DNA of 50,728 bases from JABMMZ01 sp040386935 (lineage in GTDB: Bacteria; Bacteroidota; Bacteroidia; NS11-12g; UBA955): NCBI GenBank assembly GCA_040386935.1, contig JAZKEQ010000057.1, positions 1 through 50,728 on the forward strand, given 5' to 3'. Shown in pieces: positions 1-7,646 of the stretch. Every line of letters begins with the position of its first letter. Within the stretch, counting starts at the first letter, position 1. The position numbers and the translations under genes are program-made. The notes below the pieces were generated by a model, which was not told the DNA's origin, searched no databases, and was given only the letters and a program-made list of their open reading frames with translations.

Positions 1-364
1 TTACCCATAGTTCATCTCCATTTACACCATCATTGGCATTAAAATATATTTTATTACCCAATTTAATAAACGCACGACCCTGAAAATCATTCCAGGCACT
101 ATTGATGCCAACATTGATGTCTTTCAACAAATAAGTGGAAGACTCAGTGCCTCCTGAGCGCCAAAGCTCTTCACCATGGATGCTATCATTGGCGGTAAAA
201 AAAATAAAATCATCATTTGCAATAACTTTTTTGATGTGTTCATAGGATTTTTTTGGATCCACGTTTTTAATCATTCTTTGCGCAGCTAATTGTACACTGC
301 AGCTAATAAATATGATTAATAAACATGTAAATTTTTGTGTTTGTGTTATAAATTTTAATTTCAT
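1..364 (-). CDS. ELWxxDGT-type repeat secreted protein (N-terminal part)
   Basis: The reading frame starts at an ATG at 362-364 and stays open to the left edge, so only about 121 N-terminal residues are present. It begins with a basic n-region and a hydrophobic stretch ending near LAAQ, which reads as an export signal. Two copies of an ELW-centred unit are visible (GEELWRSGGTESST and GVNGDELWV), each preceded by a FFTAND or YFNAND beta-strand. This spacing matches the ELWxxDGT/hyalin-like repeats common in secreted Bacteroidota proteins, often with a T9SS tail, which here would lie outside the window. Its role is unknown; surface exposure is an inference. A TAnnTTTG-type box lies 4 nt upstream of the ATG. 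Confidence 0.72.
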   Translation of the reverse strand, partial: MKLKFITQTQKFTCLLIIFISCSVQLAAQRMIKNVDPKKSYEHIKKVIANDDFIFFTANDSIHGEELWRSGGTESSTYLLKDINVGINSAWNDFQGRAFIKLGNKIYFNANDGVNGDELWV

Positions 365-368
365 ATCA

Positions 369-376
369 CAAAAATA
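369..376 (-). promoter_or_regulatory. TAnnTTTG -7 box, 4 nt upstream of the ATG
   Basis: The minus strand reads TATTTTTG, matching the Bacteroidota -7 consensus TAnnTTTG. It ends only 4 nt before the ATG at 364, so a start site 5-7 nt downstream would produce a leaderless or nearly leaderless mRNA. No TTG is seen at the usual -33 distance, so this is a single-box call. Confidence 0.3.
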
Positions 377-446
377 TAATAGCAATAAAAAGGTCTAATT
401 ATTCTTTTAGTAATGGCATTTTTAATTTAGCAACAGAAGTAAGAGA

Positions 447-1208
447 TTACCTTACGCCCATTTTATACCATTGGTCGAATTCAGCTTTTTTATATTTAGA
501 AAGCTTGGCTTGTACATTATTTTTAAGAATAATAGTGTATTTAGCGTTAGAAATATGTGAAATATGCTGCCCATTGACCATCCAGGATTTATGAGCTCTA
601 AAAAAATTATTGTTTTCTGCAAGCAAGGTTTCAAAATATTTTAAATTTTTACTCACTGTGTATTTATCATTATTAATATCAATAATAACTGTATATGCCT
701 CATTAGCCTCTATGGCTACGATATCTGTAAGTGCTATGGCTTTTTGATTGCCATGATGGTTAACGATCATTTTTTGCCCATTACTATCTTTATTGAGGCT
801 TTCTTTTAATATTTGATAATTTAAAGCTGCACTGTCTGTGTATTTTCTATTGATTAGTTTTTTTACAGCAGCATCCAATCGAGTCAATTCTATGGGTTTT
901 AATAAATAATCAAAAGCCGCCAGCTCAAAGGCCTTTACTGCAAAATGATTGTAGGCTGTAACAAATATTATTTCAAAATTTATTTGTTTAAAAAAAGACA
1001 CCAACTCTAGCCCACTGTAATTAGGCATTTCAATATCTAAAAACACTACATCAGGTGTAAATTTATTAATAGCTTCTACTGCATTTTCAACATTGTTACA
1101 TAGCGCCAATACTTCAATTTCTGTTTTATATTGTTGCAGCAAATTATAAAGTATATTTCTTGCACTTTCTTCATCATCAACAATTATGGCTTTTAACTTA
1201 CCGGTCAT
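447..1208 (-). CDS. LytTR-family response regulator
   Basis: 253 residues. Residues 5-120 form a receiver domain with the acidic pair D11-D12, the phospho-acceptor D58 in VVFLDIEMP, and the conserved lysine K104 in YLLKP. Residues about 155-250 form a LytTR DNA-binding domain, with the typical IVAIEANEAYT strand and a FFRAHKSWMVN stretch. It lies 77 bases downstream of the LytS-like kinase on the same strand, so the two form a standard two-component pair of the AgrA/AlgR/LytR type. The family binds direct repeats upstream of target promoters. The targets cannot be read from the sequence; the neighbouring secreted-protein genes are only candidates. Confidence 0.93.
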   Translation of the reverse strand: MTGKLKAIIVDDEESARNILYNLLQQYKTEIEVLALCNNVENAVEAINKFTPDVVFLDIEMPNYSGLELVSFFKQINFEIIFVTAYNHFAVKAFELAAFDYLLKPIELTRLDAAVKKLINRKYTDSAALNYQILKESLNKDSNGQKMIVNHHGNQKAIALTDIVAIEANEAYTVIIDINNDKYTVSKNLKYFETLLAENNNFFRAHKSWMVNGQHISHISNAKYTIILKNNVQAKLSKYKKAEFDQWYKMGVR

Positions 1209-1213
1209 TTTTT

Positions 1214-1221
1214 CAAAAATA
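1214..1221 (-). promoter_or_regulatory. TAnnTTTG -7 box, 5 nt upstream of the regulator start
   Basis: The minus strand reads TATTTTTG, ending 5 nt before the ATG at 1208. It suggests the regulator may also be transcribed separately from the upstream kinase as a leaderless message. No -33 TTG is visible. Confidence 0.3.
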
Positions 1222-1285
1222 TAAAATAATGTATAGCCTTAAATTCTAATTTTTACTAATGGTGAATTTTATTTAGCAATGGTTC

Positions 1286-4147
1286 CTAAAACTTATATTT
1301 AAAAGGGGCCTTTAGTATTACTTTAGTGCCTGATGCCTGGTTTTCATTATCATACAAATCGAAAATTTGAACGCCAAAATCCCCGCCAAAATGTTTTTTG
1401 AGTATCAATAATCGTTTATCCAATGTTGAACCTGAAAAAGATTCATACAATTTATTTTGACGTTCTTTTATCTCATTAGCCCTTTTTCTGCCTATGCCAT
1501 TGTCTATTATTTCGCAAATGAATAAATTATCTTCAATACGCATATTAAGTACCAATGTTTTTTCTCCATTTTTGTGCATCAGTCCATGTTTTAAAGCATT
1601 TTCTATATAGGGTTGAATCAACATAGGCGGTATATCAATGTCAGCTATGCCATTGCTGTTTATTTGGTATGTAAAATCTGTTTTTATTCTTAACATTTCC
1701 ATTTCAAGATATACATTTATAATAGAAAGCTCCTCCTCTATGTCTATAAATTCTTTTTCGCTATGGTGCATAATTTTACGAATTAGAATAGCAAATTTCC
1801 CAATAGAATCATAAGCCTTAGTAGCATTTTGTTGCAACACCAAATCTTGAATAGTATTTAAACTATTAAATATAAAATGTGGATTCATTTGCGATTGTAT
1901 AGCGGTAAGTTTAGATTGGTTTAACTCATTTATTTGCCTGGATTTATGCTTTTGAATTCCTAATTGTCTTTTATAAATAAAATACACTATGCCTAAAAAT
2001 AAGCCTACCATGGCAATAACAAACCAAGGCTGAGCATATATTGGAGACTTGATTGTAAAACTATATGCTTTTTGAGGGCCAAATATGCCCAAGTTTTCGG
2101 CCTTTATTACCAGTGTATATTTACCGGGCGACAGGGCATTAAAGGTAATGGTATTAAAGCCTGTATTAAGCACTTGCCATTGCTCATCATAACCTTTTAA
2201 TTGGTAATAATACTTGATGTTTTGAATGTGTTTAAGTGTGGGTGAATAAACAGTAAAATCAAATTTTCTCTCTTCAGCTCTAAAAGTGCTATTTGCGAAA
2301 TAATTGATAGTAACATTGTTAACCTTTAGTGTTTTAATATTTATTGGGGGTAGCCAATTTTCACGCTTTGTATATTGCAAATCTATTTTTTGAACGCCCC
2401 CTGAGTGGCTAACCCACAATTGATTTTGAGCAATGCTAAAGCTGTATATTTTTTTTGATGTAAAGCCATAAACCGAATGAAATTGCCTTAATATTTTTCC
2501 TTCTAAGCTCAATTGGTACAACCCATAAGCAGTACTTATAATTATTGTGTTTTGGTAAATTGCAAATTGCTTAATACTCTCATCCTTGTTTGCAAACTGT
2601 GTTTCAATTTTACTAATTTTAAGATTTGGCTGAATGCTTAACAACCCCCATTCGCGCGTTACTGCATATACGATTCCGTTATTACAGAATAGTTTTTCAG
2701 GGAAAATATCCTTGTTATTGTACTTAATTTTTGTAGCGACCCCATTCTTGTTTATTGCATTTAAGCCATTGGCGCTTGAAGAATAAAGCGTGCTATTCTG
2801 ATGGTTATAAGCCAGAGAATAAATTCTAAAATTCACAGATTGAATATTGGTTGTTGTAAATTTTTTGTTGGGTAAAAAATGCACTTTTAAAATACCAATA
2901 TTAGTCCCTAAATACACTTCGTTAGCAGATACAAAAGCGACATCTTTTAAAGAAGCACCGGAAAAACTAAAAACTTCTCCATTCAAATTATTGTAACACT
3001 TTATTTTTTCATCATCGTAAATCAAATAATCGCTAAGTGGTGAACCGTAAATACCTTCCACTGGCTTTGTTTTTAAATCAGAAATTGTTTGCAAAGCATT
3101 GTCTTTATAGGCATAGATAATCCCTCTATTAGACCCCAAAAAAACTTTATTATTACTTGCGTAAACACTAATGACCGGATCGGTAGCAAAAGAATTAATT
3201 ACATCCGGAATATTTTCATCCGGAATCACCAGAATACCTTTGTCAAAAGTGCCTAGCAAAATATTACCTTCTTTATCTTGGTATATGTCTGAAATGAAAC
3301 AATCTTCATAAAATTTTTGATAGGTATTCCCTAATTTACTTTTACAAAAATTAACACCGGAACTGGATGAGGGTGACCATATATTATTACCTGTTATAAA
3401 AATACGCGCATTCGTAGTAGCATTAAAAATATTTCCTATTTTTATTGGCATCAATGTCCATCGTTTTTCGTTGCATAAATAAGTAATTTTAGTGCCTAAA
3501 TCTAAAGCATATAAACTATCATTTAACCAGAAAAACTGCAATAGCTCAAATTTTTGCACCCTGATATCTTGAATAGACAAGGACTGTTTCTTAATTTTTC
3601 CTTGGCTATATAATAATACTTGATTGGTAGCTGCAATTGGAAAGATAATTGTACCATTATTTAACTGAAAACTTGTGTTAATCACATTACTATGCTTGTA
3701 TTTCAATACTGTATTAGCAGCAGTATCTAACACAATCAACCCCTTACAGCCCACAATTAAATGCCCTATATTATCTGTGGTTAAATGTATAAGATTACAA
3801 CTTTCTTCGCCTTTTAATTCATAAAAAAGTTCACATTCTCCATTCTTAATTTCAAATATTTGATTATTTAAATTGTTAAAATAAATTGTGCCGTACTTAT
3901 TGATTGTAAAATTAAAAAAGGATACACTTTTTGCCTCTTTTACACTTAATTTGGTATAATTGATAAAATTATAAATCAATATGCCCTCATTCGTAGCAAA
4001 GTAATAGTTTTTATCAAAATCTTGAATTATATCAAATACTTTAACACCTTTTAATTGATTTTCGCCAAGGGTAAAATAGGCAGGCTGTTGAGCAGAAAGC
4101 ACAGTTGCTTTTAATACAAACAATATCAATATAAATTGCTTAATCAA
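1286..4147 (-). CDS. LytS-type sensor histidine kinase with propeller-like sensor and Y_Y_Y domain
   Basis: 953 residues. The protein has a signal peptide (residues 1-19, ending LSAQQ), a long periplasmic region of short beta-propeller-like repeats (about 20-600), a Y_Y_Y Ig-like domain (about 620-700, KYTLVIKAENLG), one membrane helix (about 706-726), and a cytoplasmic LytS/His_kinase domain with phospho-acceptor H757 in NPHFIFNSLN. The HATPase domain follows, with the N-box ENALKHG and G-box DNGIGRKRA. This is the non-hybrid form of the Bacteroidota two-component-regulator-propeller architecture; the ligand is unknown. The start is TTG: an in-frame TGA lies two codons upstream, and MIKQFILILF fits a signal peptide. 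It pairs with the LytTR regulator downstream. Confidence 0.92.
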   Translation of the reverse strand: MIKQFILILFVLKATVLSAQQPAYFTLGENQLKGVKVFDIIQDFDKNYYFATNEGILIYNFINYTKLSVKEAKSVSFFNFTINKYGTIYFNNLNNQIFEIKNGECELFYELKGEESCNLIHLTTDNIGHLIVGCKGLIVLDTAANTVLKYKHSNVINTSFQLNNGTIIFPIAATNQVLLYSQGKIKKQSLSIQDIRVQKFELLQFFWLNDSLYALDLGTKITYLCNEKRWTLMPIKIGNIFNATTNARIFITGNNIWSPSSSSGVNFCKSKLGNTYQKFYEDCFISDIYQDKEGNILLGTFDKGILVIPDENIPDVINSFATDPVISVYASNNKVFLGSNRGIIYAYKDNALQTISDLKTKPVEGIYGSPLSDYLIYDDEKIKCYNNLNGEVFSFSGASLKDVAFVSANEVYLGTNIGILKVHFLPNKKFTTTNIQSVNFRIYSLAYNHQNSTLYSSSANGLNAINKNGVATKIKYNNKDIFPEKLFCNNGIVYAVTREWGLLSIQPNLKISKIETQFANKDESIKQFAIYQNTIIISTAYGLYQLSLEGKILRQFHSVYGFTSKKIYSFSIAQNQLWVSHSGGVQKIDLQYTKRENWLPPINIKTLKVNNVTINYFANSTFRAEERKFDFTVYSPTLKHIQNIKYYYQLKGYDEQWQVLNTGFNTITFNALSPGKYTLVIKAENLGIFGPQKAYSFTIKSPIYAQPWFVIAMVGLFLGIVYFIYKRQLGIQKHKSRQINELNQSKLTAIQSQMNPHFIFNSLNTIQDLVLQQNATKAYDSIGKFAILIRKIMHHSEKEFIDIEEELSIINVYLEMEMLRIKTDFTYQINSNGIADIDIPPMLIQPYIENALKHGLMHKNGEKTLVLNMRIEDNLFICEIIDNGIGRKRANEIKERQNKLYESFSGSTLDKRLLILKKHFGGDFGVQIFDLYDNENQASGTKVILKAPFKYKF

Positions 4148-4151
4148 TTTT

Positions 4152-4159
4152 CAAATGTA
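4152..4159 (-). promoter_or_regulatory. TAnnTTTG -7 box, 4 nt upstream of the kinase start
   Basis: The minus strand reads TACATTTG, ending 4 nt before the TTG start at 4147. Its position relative to the start is the same as at 369-376 and 1214-1221. No -33 TTG is seen. Confidence 0.3.
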
Positions 4160-4324
4160 ATAATTTCCTAATGCTTATTTTGGATTAAATAGAACTGAAC
4201 CAATCATGCTGCCAACTTAGTGACAAAAATTATCTCTCCCCTAAAGCAGAAAAAACCATGAAATTAAACTTTCAGGTTTTTGAGGGGAATTTGCTCAGGG
4301 TTTTTATCCTTAAGGGGGCTAGTC

Positions 4325-4349
4325 CCACAGCGTGGTTGTAACGTTGTGG
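4325..4349. repeat. Inverted repeat / hairpin, 8-bp stem
   Basis: CCACAGCG and CGTTGTGG pair over 8 positions (7 Watson-Crick pairs plus one G-T wobble) around a 9-nt loop. It lies downstream of the gene at 4397-5324 on the minus strand. No T-run follows directly on either strand, so it is not a classical intrinsic terminator. Confidence 0.4.
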
Positions 4350-4396
4350 AGAGGCCTGCTATGAGACCACCTTCATTTAGATTGCAGTCTTTGGGA

Positions 4397-5324
4397 TTAA
4401 TTTAATGCTTCTTTAATATATTGCAATTTGCCGAAATTAAGATTAAAACCTAAGCGACCTATAAGAAATAATTCAGAGCCATTAATAACAGATGGCAAAA
4501 AACTTGCTTCCAAACCTAGGTCTATCCCGGGTCTAACACATCCTCTTAAGTTTAATCCTAGACGGATTCCCGGTATAGGTTTTGCAAAACTGGGAATTTT
4601 GTAAGCTTCATTAGGCTTATCTTTTAAGTATACTTTTTCATCATAATTACTTTTAATAGGTATTGCAAAGGATAAATAATACTCATTGTAATTATCAGCC
4701 CATCTTCTCCATTCATCTTCAGGTTTTACACCCACTGCTTTCATTGATTTTAACTTTAATCCAAATTCTAAACTTGTAACTGATGTTCTGGTATAGATTT
4801 CATCACCATACGGATTGTTATTGTTTTCCGTAATATCAATTTTTGATTTATTGCTGACCTTTATCAATGTGTGGTTTTGGGGATTGTATTCACCTTCCCT
4901 ATAATAAATTTGTCTACCGTTCATTATTAGCAAACCTCCATTAAATACCAATGATCTTCTTATTGAAGCAGGAACTTCAATTGTATTCTCATCAATATTG
5001 AGCATTGAATTTGGAAACTTATTAATAATGACAATTTGAGGAATTATTTTTTCGTAAATATGCCTCTCAAATCCAAAACTTCTTATATGGAAGTACTTTG
5101 GAGATTTGTCACTATCAAAAGTACTACTCGTTGCCTCTTTTTTTGAATAATCCCTAAATAAATACCAATTATAATAAAGCATAGTTTTAGGTTTTAAATA
5201 TTGATTAACTACAAAATACATCCCGCCACCAAAAACCGTACATTGGAATGCCCCTCCACGGATAGATGTTTTTCGAATATCCACAGGGTCAATATGGATA
5301 ATGGTATCACTTTTTAATTTAAAA
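4397..5324 (-). CDS. Outer-membrane-barrel-like protein, 5' end lost in assembly gap
   Basis: The frame is open from the N run at 5325 down to the stop at 4397, giving about 309 residues without a true start; a GTG at 5284 lies inside the gene and is not its beginning. The protein is a paralog of the one at 6607-7605. The visible N-terminus IIHIDPVDIRKTSI aligns with VIHRDPFDIKKTNV, the middle SIRRSLVFNGG...MNGRQ with SVRRILCFTGG...MNDRQ, and the end LGFNLNFGKLQY with LGYSLNFGKVKY. By comparison only a signal peptide of about 20 residues is missing. Alternating hydrophobic strands and the NLNFGK ending suggest an outer-membrane beta-barrel. No known function was recognised. Confidence 0.7.
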
Positions 5325-5334
5325 NNNNNNNNNN
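5325..5334. other. Assembly gap (10 N)
   Basis: Ten consecutive undetermined bases. The left side is inside a coding frame, while the right side has stops in all three minus-strand frames close to the junction. The true size is unknown, because ten Ns is often a placeholder. Confidence 0.95.
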
Positions 5335-6008
5335 ATTGCTACTGGTACTAAAAGATTATATTAAAGACTAATTTTAACTCCAAAATAATAACAATAAATT
5401 AGATACGGAAATTAACTTAATGATACTATTTTATCTTTTAAAAATAGGACTAAAAATAAGAGAATATATTTTGATGAATTTATTTTGTTTACTTTTAATT
5501 TCATTTTAAAACTGGAAATTACAGACACTTCTAATTATATGTTTTTTTGACAAATATATTCTTATTTTTAACATAGTTAATAATATAAATTAAAAGTTTT
5601 TGGCGACTTACTTAATTCATGAAAAATGACAAATGTCTTAATATTAAGGGGCGCTCTTAGGTATAGTAATTATTAATATGGAGCTGTTTTATTTTGGGGC
5701 AAATAAAGCTTATAATGGAAAAGCCTATTTTTAAGAATAATACTGGTTTTAATAAATTAAACTATGTTAATTGGATAATTATTAGTACCGTTCTGATATA
5801 AAAATGATGACAAGTTGGAGGATACCCACAGAAACTTTGACTACCAATTCTATGCACAGCACAGCAAGGTCAATAACTCAGGGCAGTATTCCTATTCTAA
5901 CTCAAAAACTTCCCTTATTCTGTCTTCCCATCCCTCCCATTTCCATATTTCTATAGGAATTATCAATCAGATTTTATAAATTTGATAATCATTAATCTTT
6001 GTTTTATC
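5335..6008. other. AT-rich non-coding region right of the gap
   Basis: About 670 bases with no convincing gene on either strand. It contains a 12-bp perfect palindrome CTTAATATTAAG at 5637-5648 and a TAnnTTTG box at 5977-5984 in front of the lipoprotein gene. The promoter of the truncated minus-strand gene may lie in the part nearest the gap. Nothing else was recognised. Confidence 0.5.
5977..5984 (+). promoter_or_regulatory. Possible -7 box (TAAATTTG) of the lipoprotein gene
   Basis: TAAATTTG matches TAnnTTTG and lies 24 nt upstream of the ATG at 6009. No TTG occurs about 19 nt further upstream, so confidence is low. Confidence 0.3.
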
Positions 6009-6566
6009 ATGAAATTACGCAATTGTTTATCCATTATTACCCACAGACTCTTTATTTTAATTGTACTGTGCTGTATAGGCCTTGCTGCCTGCAAAAAAGA
6101 AAGCCCTACCAAATCTTTCAGTAAATATGAGGGGCAGTGGAAACCCTCCTTATTAAGCCAATGGAATGGTTTAAAAGCCGCTAACTTTCCTTCAGGCATT
6201 TATTACAATTTATGGAAGGATAAAATCATTTATGTAGAAATGGAATTAAAATTCGATACAGCCATTGGGGCAACCATCAGTAAAGAGAAATTACGCGACA
6301 CTTGTAATTTTCAATATAACATCACTACTACAGTTGATAATGACGCCAAACTTACCCTTACCGAAAATTATACTTTACTTGATTCGACCGGGCAAACTTT
6401 TAAAACACTTAACTATAAAATGACTATTGGATTAGTTGAGGGTCAGTCGGAATACGGCTATACCAATCATAAACAAACGATATTACCTGACAGCATTGCA
6501 ATATGGGAGTATGCATGGCAAGGGACTGATGCATGGAATAAAAACCGGAGTTTGGTCAGGAAGTAA
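6009..6566 (+). CDS. Small hypothetical lipoprotein
   Basis: 185 residues from the ATG at 6009; this start is chosen because MKLRNCLS gives a proper basic n-region before the hydrophobic stretch. A type II signal ends in the lipobox LAAC followed by KKES, so the mature protein should be a lipidated, membrane-anchored protein. The rest is polar with short strands (WKDKIIYVEMELKFD, KLTLTENYTLLD), resembling small lipocalin- or DUF-like beta proteins, but no family was recognised. It lies between the two paralogous minus-strand genes and converges with the second of them, 40 bases apart. Confidence 0.7.
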   Translation: MKLRNCLSIITHRLFILIVLCCIGLAACKKESPTKSFSKYEGQWKPSLLSQWNGLKAANFPSGIYYNLWKDKIIYVEMELKFDTAIGATISKEKLRDTCNFQYNITTTVDNDAKLTLTENYTLLDSTGQTFKTLNYKMTIGLVEGQSEYGYTNHKQTILPDSIAIWEYAWQGTDAWNKNRSLVRK

Positions 6567-6606
6567 GGGTAATACATAACTTAATAATTTAATGTATGAG
6601 CGTGGA

Positions 6607-7605
6607 TCAAAAACTCTCATATTTTACTTTTCCAAAATTCAAGCTATACCCTAAAGATGCATGGATAAATGTACCATTTAAATACCTGGGTGCTATAGTT
6701 GGTTGAATTCCTAACTCGAATCCAAAAGTCCAATTATTCTTTATGCTATTCCTATTGACAACTCCTATTTTAAAACCTGGACTTGGGCTATAGTCATTCA
6801 GACGATGAGTTGGAACATCTGAAAAAAAACTATTATAGAGATACTTTTCATAACTATAAGACAGAGGTATAATGACAGAAAAATAAGCTTCCAGGTGTAT
6901 ATCATTAAAGCTATTGCCATCTTTAAATTTTACACTTGTTGCACCAATAGATTTAAATTTGAATCCTAATAATATATTTGTATATGAAGCGTTAGTTGAA
7001 ATTCTGGCATGTGTAAGAATTGTATCCTTTCCTGTATTCAGTTCTGTCATTGGCAATTCATTTGATTGCTCTTTATCTTGTTTTTTACTCGTTAATTTCT
7101 GCCTATCATTCATCATCTGTATACCTCCAGTAAAACACAATATCCGTCTTACAGACGACTCAAATTTATCATAAGAGGCTCCTTGAGCAACAGTATCGGA
7201 ATGACTAATTGGATAAAAGATGTTTACACGCTTATTTTTAAAATGGTCAATAAGATGTAAATCAACTTCAAATGTACCTTGTTCAAAATTTTGACTTTGT
7301 TTTGCTGGCCCCCATTCATATCCACCGGCTGACACTACCCCCAAATACCCATTAACATTAAACATTATACGAGGATTTATGTAATGACTAATTCTCAGTT
7401 GGGGACCTCCGGTTCCTGTTCCTATTGGGCGAAAAAACAAAAAAACCGAAACATTGGTCTTCTTTATATCAAAAGGATCGCGATGTATAACCTGTTGGCA
7501 TATCAAGAAATTAGGTATACAAATCACAACAATCAATACAAATAGCTTTTTTATTCTTTGAATGTAATTGTGGATTGTTATATTAAATTGGATATTCCTA
7601 ATCAT
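6607..7605 (-). CDS. Outer-membrane-barrel-like protein, paralog of the 4397-5324 gene
   Basis: 332 residues from the ATG at 7605; a TTG at 7620 is possible but would extend further into the divergent promoter. An N-terminal hydrophobic stretch (KKLFVLIVVICIPNFLICQQ) is the likely export signal, preceded by an unusually long n-region. The body shows alternating beta-strands and ends with YSLNFGKVKYESF. Shared blocks with the truncated gene at 4397 (HxDPxDIxKT, RRxLxFxGG, MNxRQ, LNFGK) mark a duplicated family. No characterised family was recognised; an outer-membrane barrel is an inference. It is divergent from the T9SS-exported protein gene. Confidence 0.7.
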   Translation of the reverse strand: MIRNIQFNITIHNYIQRIKKLFVLIVVICIPNFLICQQVIHRDPFDIKKTNVSVFLFFRPIGTGTGGPQLRISHYINPRIMFNVNGYLGVVSAGGYEWGPAKQSQNFEQGTFEVDLHLIDHFKNKRVNIFYPISHSDTVAQGASYDKFESSVRRILCFTGGIQMMNDRQKLTSKKQDKEQSNELPMTELNTGKDTILTHARISTNASYTNILLGFKFKSIGATSVKFKDGNSFNDIHLEAYFSVIIPLSYSYEKYLYNSFFSDVPTHRLNDYSPSPGFKIGVVNRNSIKNNWTFGFELGIQPTIAPRYLNGTFIHASLGYSLNFGKVKYESF

Positions 7606-7634
7606 TGTACAATGATACAATTTTTATATATTTG
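7605..7634 (+). promoter_or_regulatory. Bacteroidota-type promoter (TTG-N19-TATATTTG)
   Basis: TTG at 7605-7607, a 19-nt spacer, then TATATTTG at 7627-7634 match the Bacteroidota -33/-7 consensus in both boxes and spacing. The ATG of the plus-strand gene follows 12 nt later. The -33 TTG touches the first base of the start codon of the divergent minus-strand gene (7603-7605), so the two genes share this control region. Confidence 0.6.
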
Positions 7635-7646
7635 AATAAATCTTCA

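Larger units (their letters stand above)
4148..4396. other. Intergenic region with GC-rich structured segment
   Basis: About 250 bases between the kinase start and the stop of the gene at 4397. Roughly 4300-4375 is clearly richer in G and C than its surroundings and contains the palindrome CCTTAAGG (4308-4315) and a hairpin (4325-4349). An imperfect inverted pair, CCCCT...AAAAAACC around 4238-4257 and GGTTTTTGAGGGG around 4275-4287, lies further downstream on the minus strand. No open frame was recognised. It could hold a transcription end for the 4397 gene or be the remnant of a repeat element; neither can be decided here. Confidence 0.4.

Noticed and set aside
4300..4380. tRNA gene
   Set aside because: The stem-loop does not extend to a cloverleaf, and no T-loop GTTCGA or matching acceptor stem is present.
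4160..4396. Insertion sequence or transposase remnant
   Set aside because: GC-rich hairpin DNA is present but no transposase frame, target duplication or long terminal inverted repeat was found.
5963..6199. Minus-strand ORF of 78 codons opposite the small lipoprotein
   Set aside because: The plus-strand frame has a clear lipobox signal peptide; the minus-strand translation has no features of a real protein.
6578..6600. Terminator between the convergent lipoprotein and barrel-like genes
   Set aside because: Only ATACAT/ATGTAT with a long AT loop pairs; too weak and no T-run.
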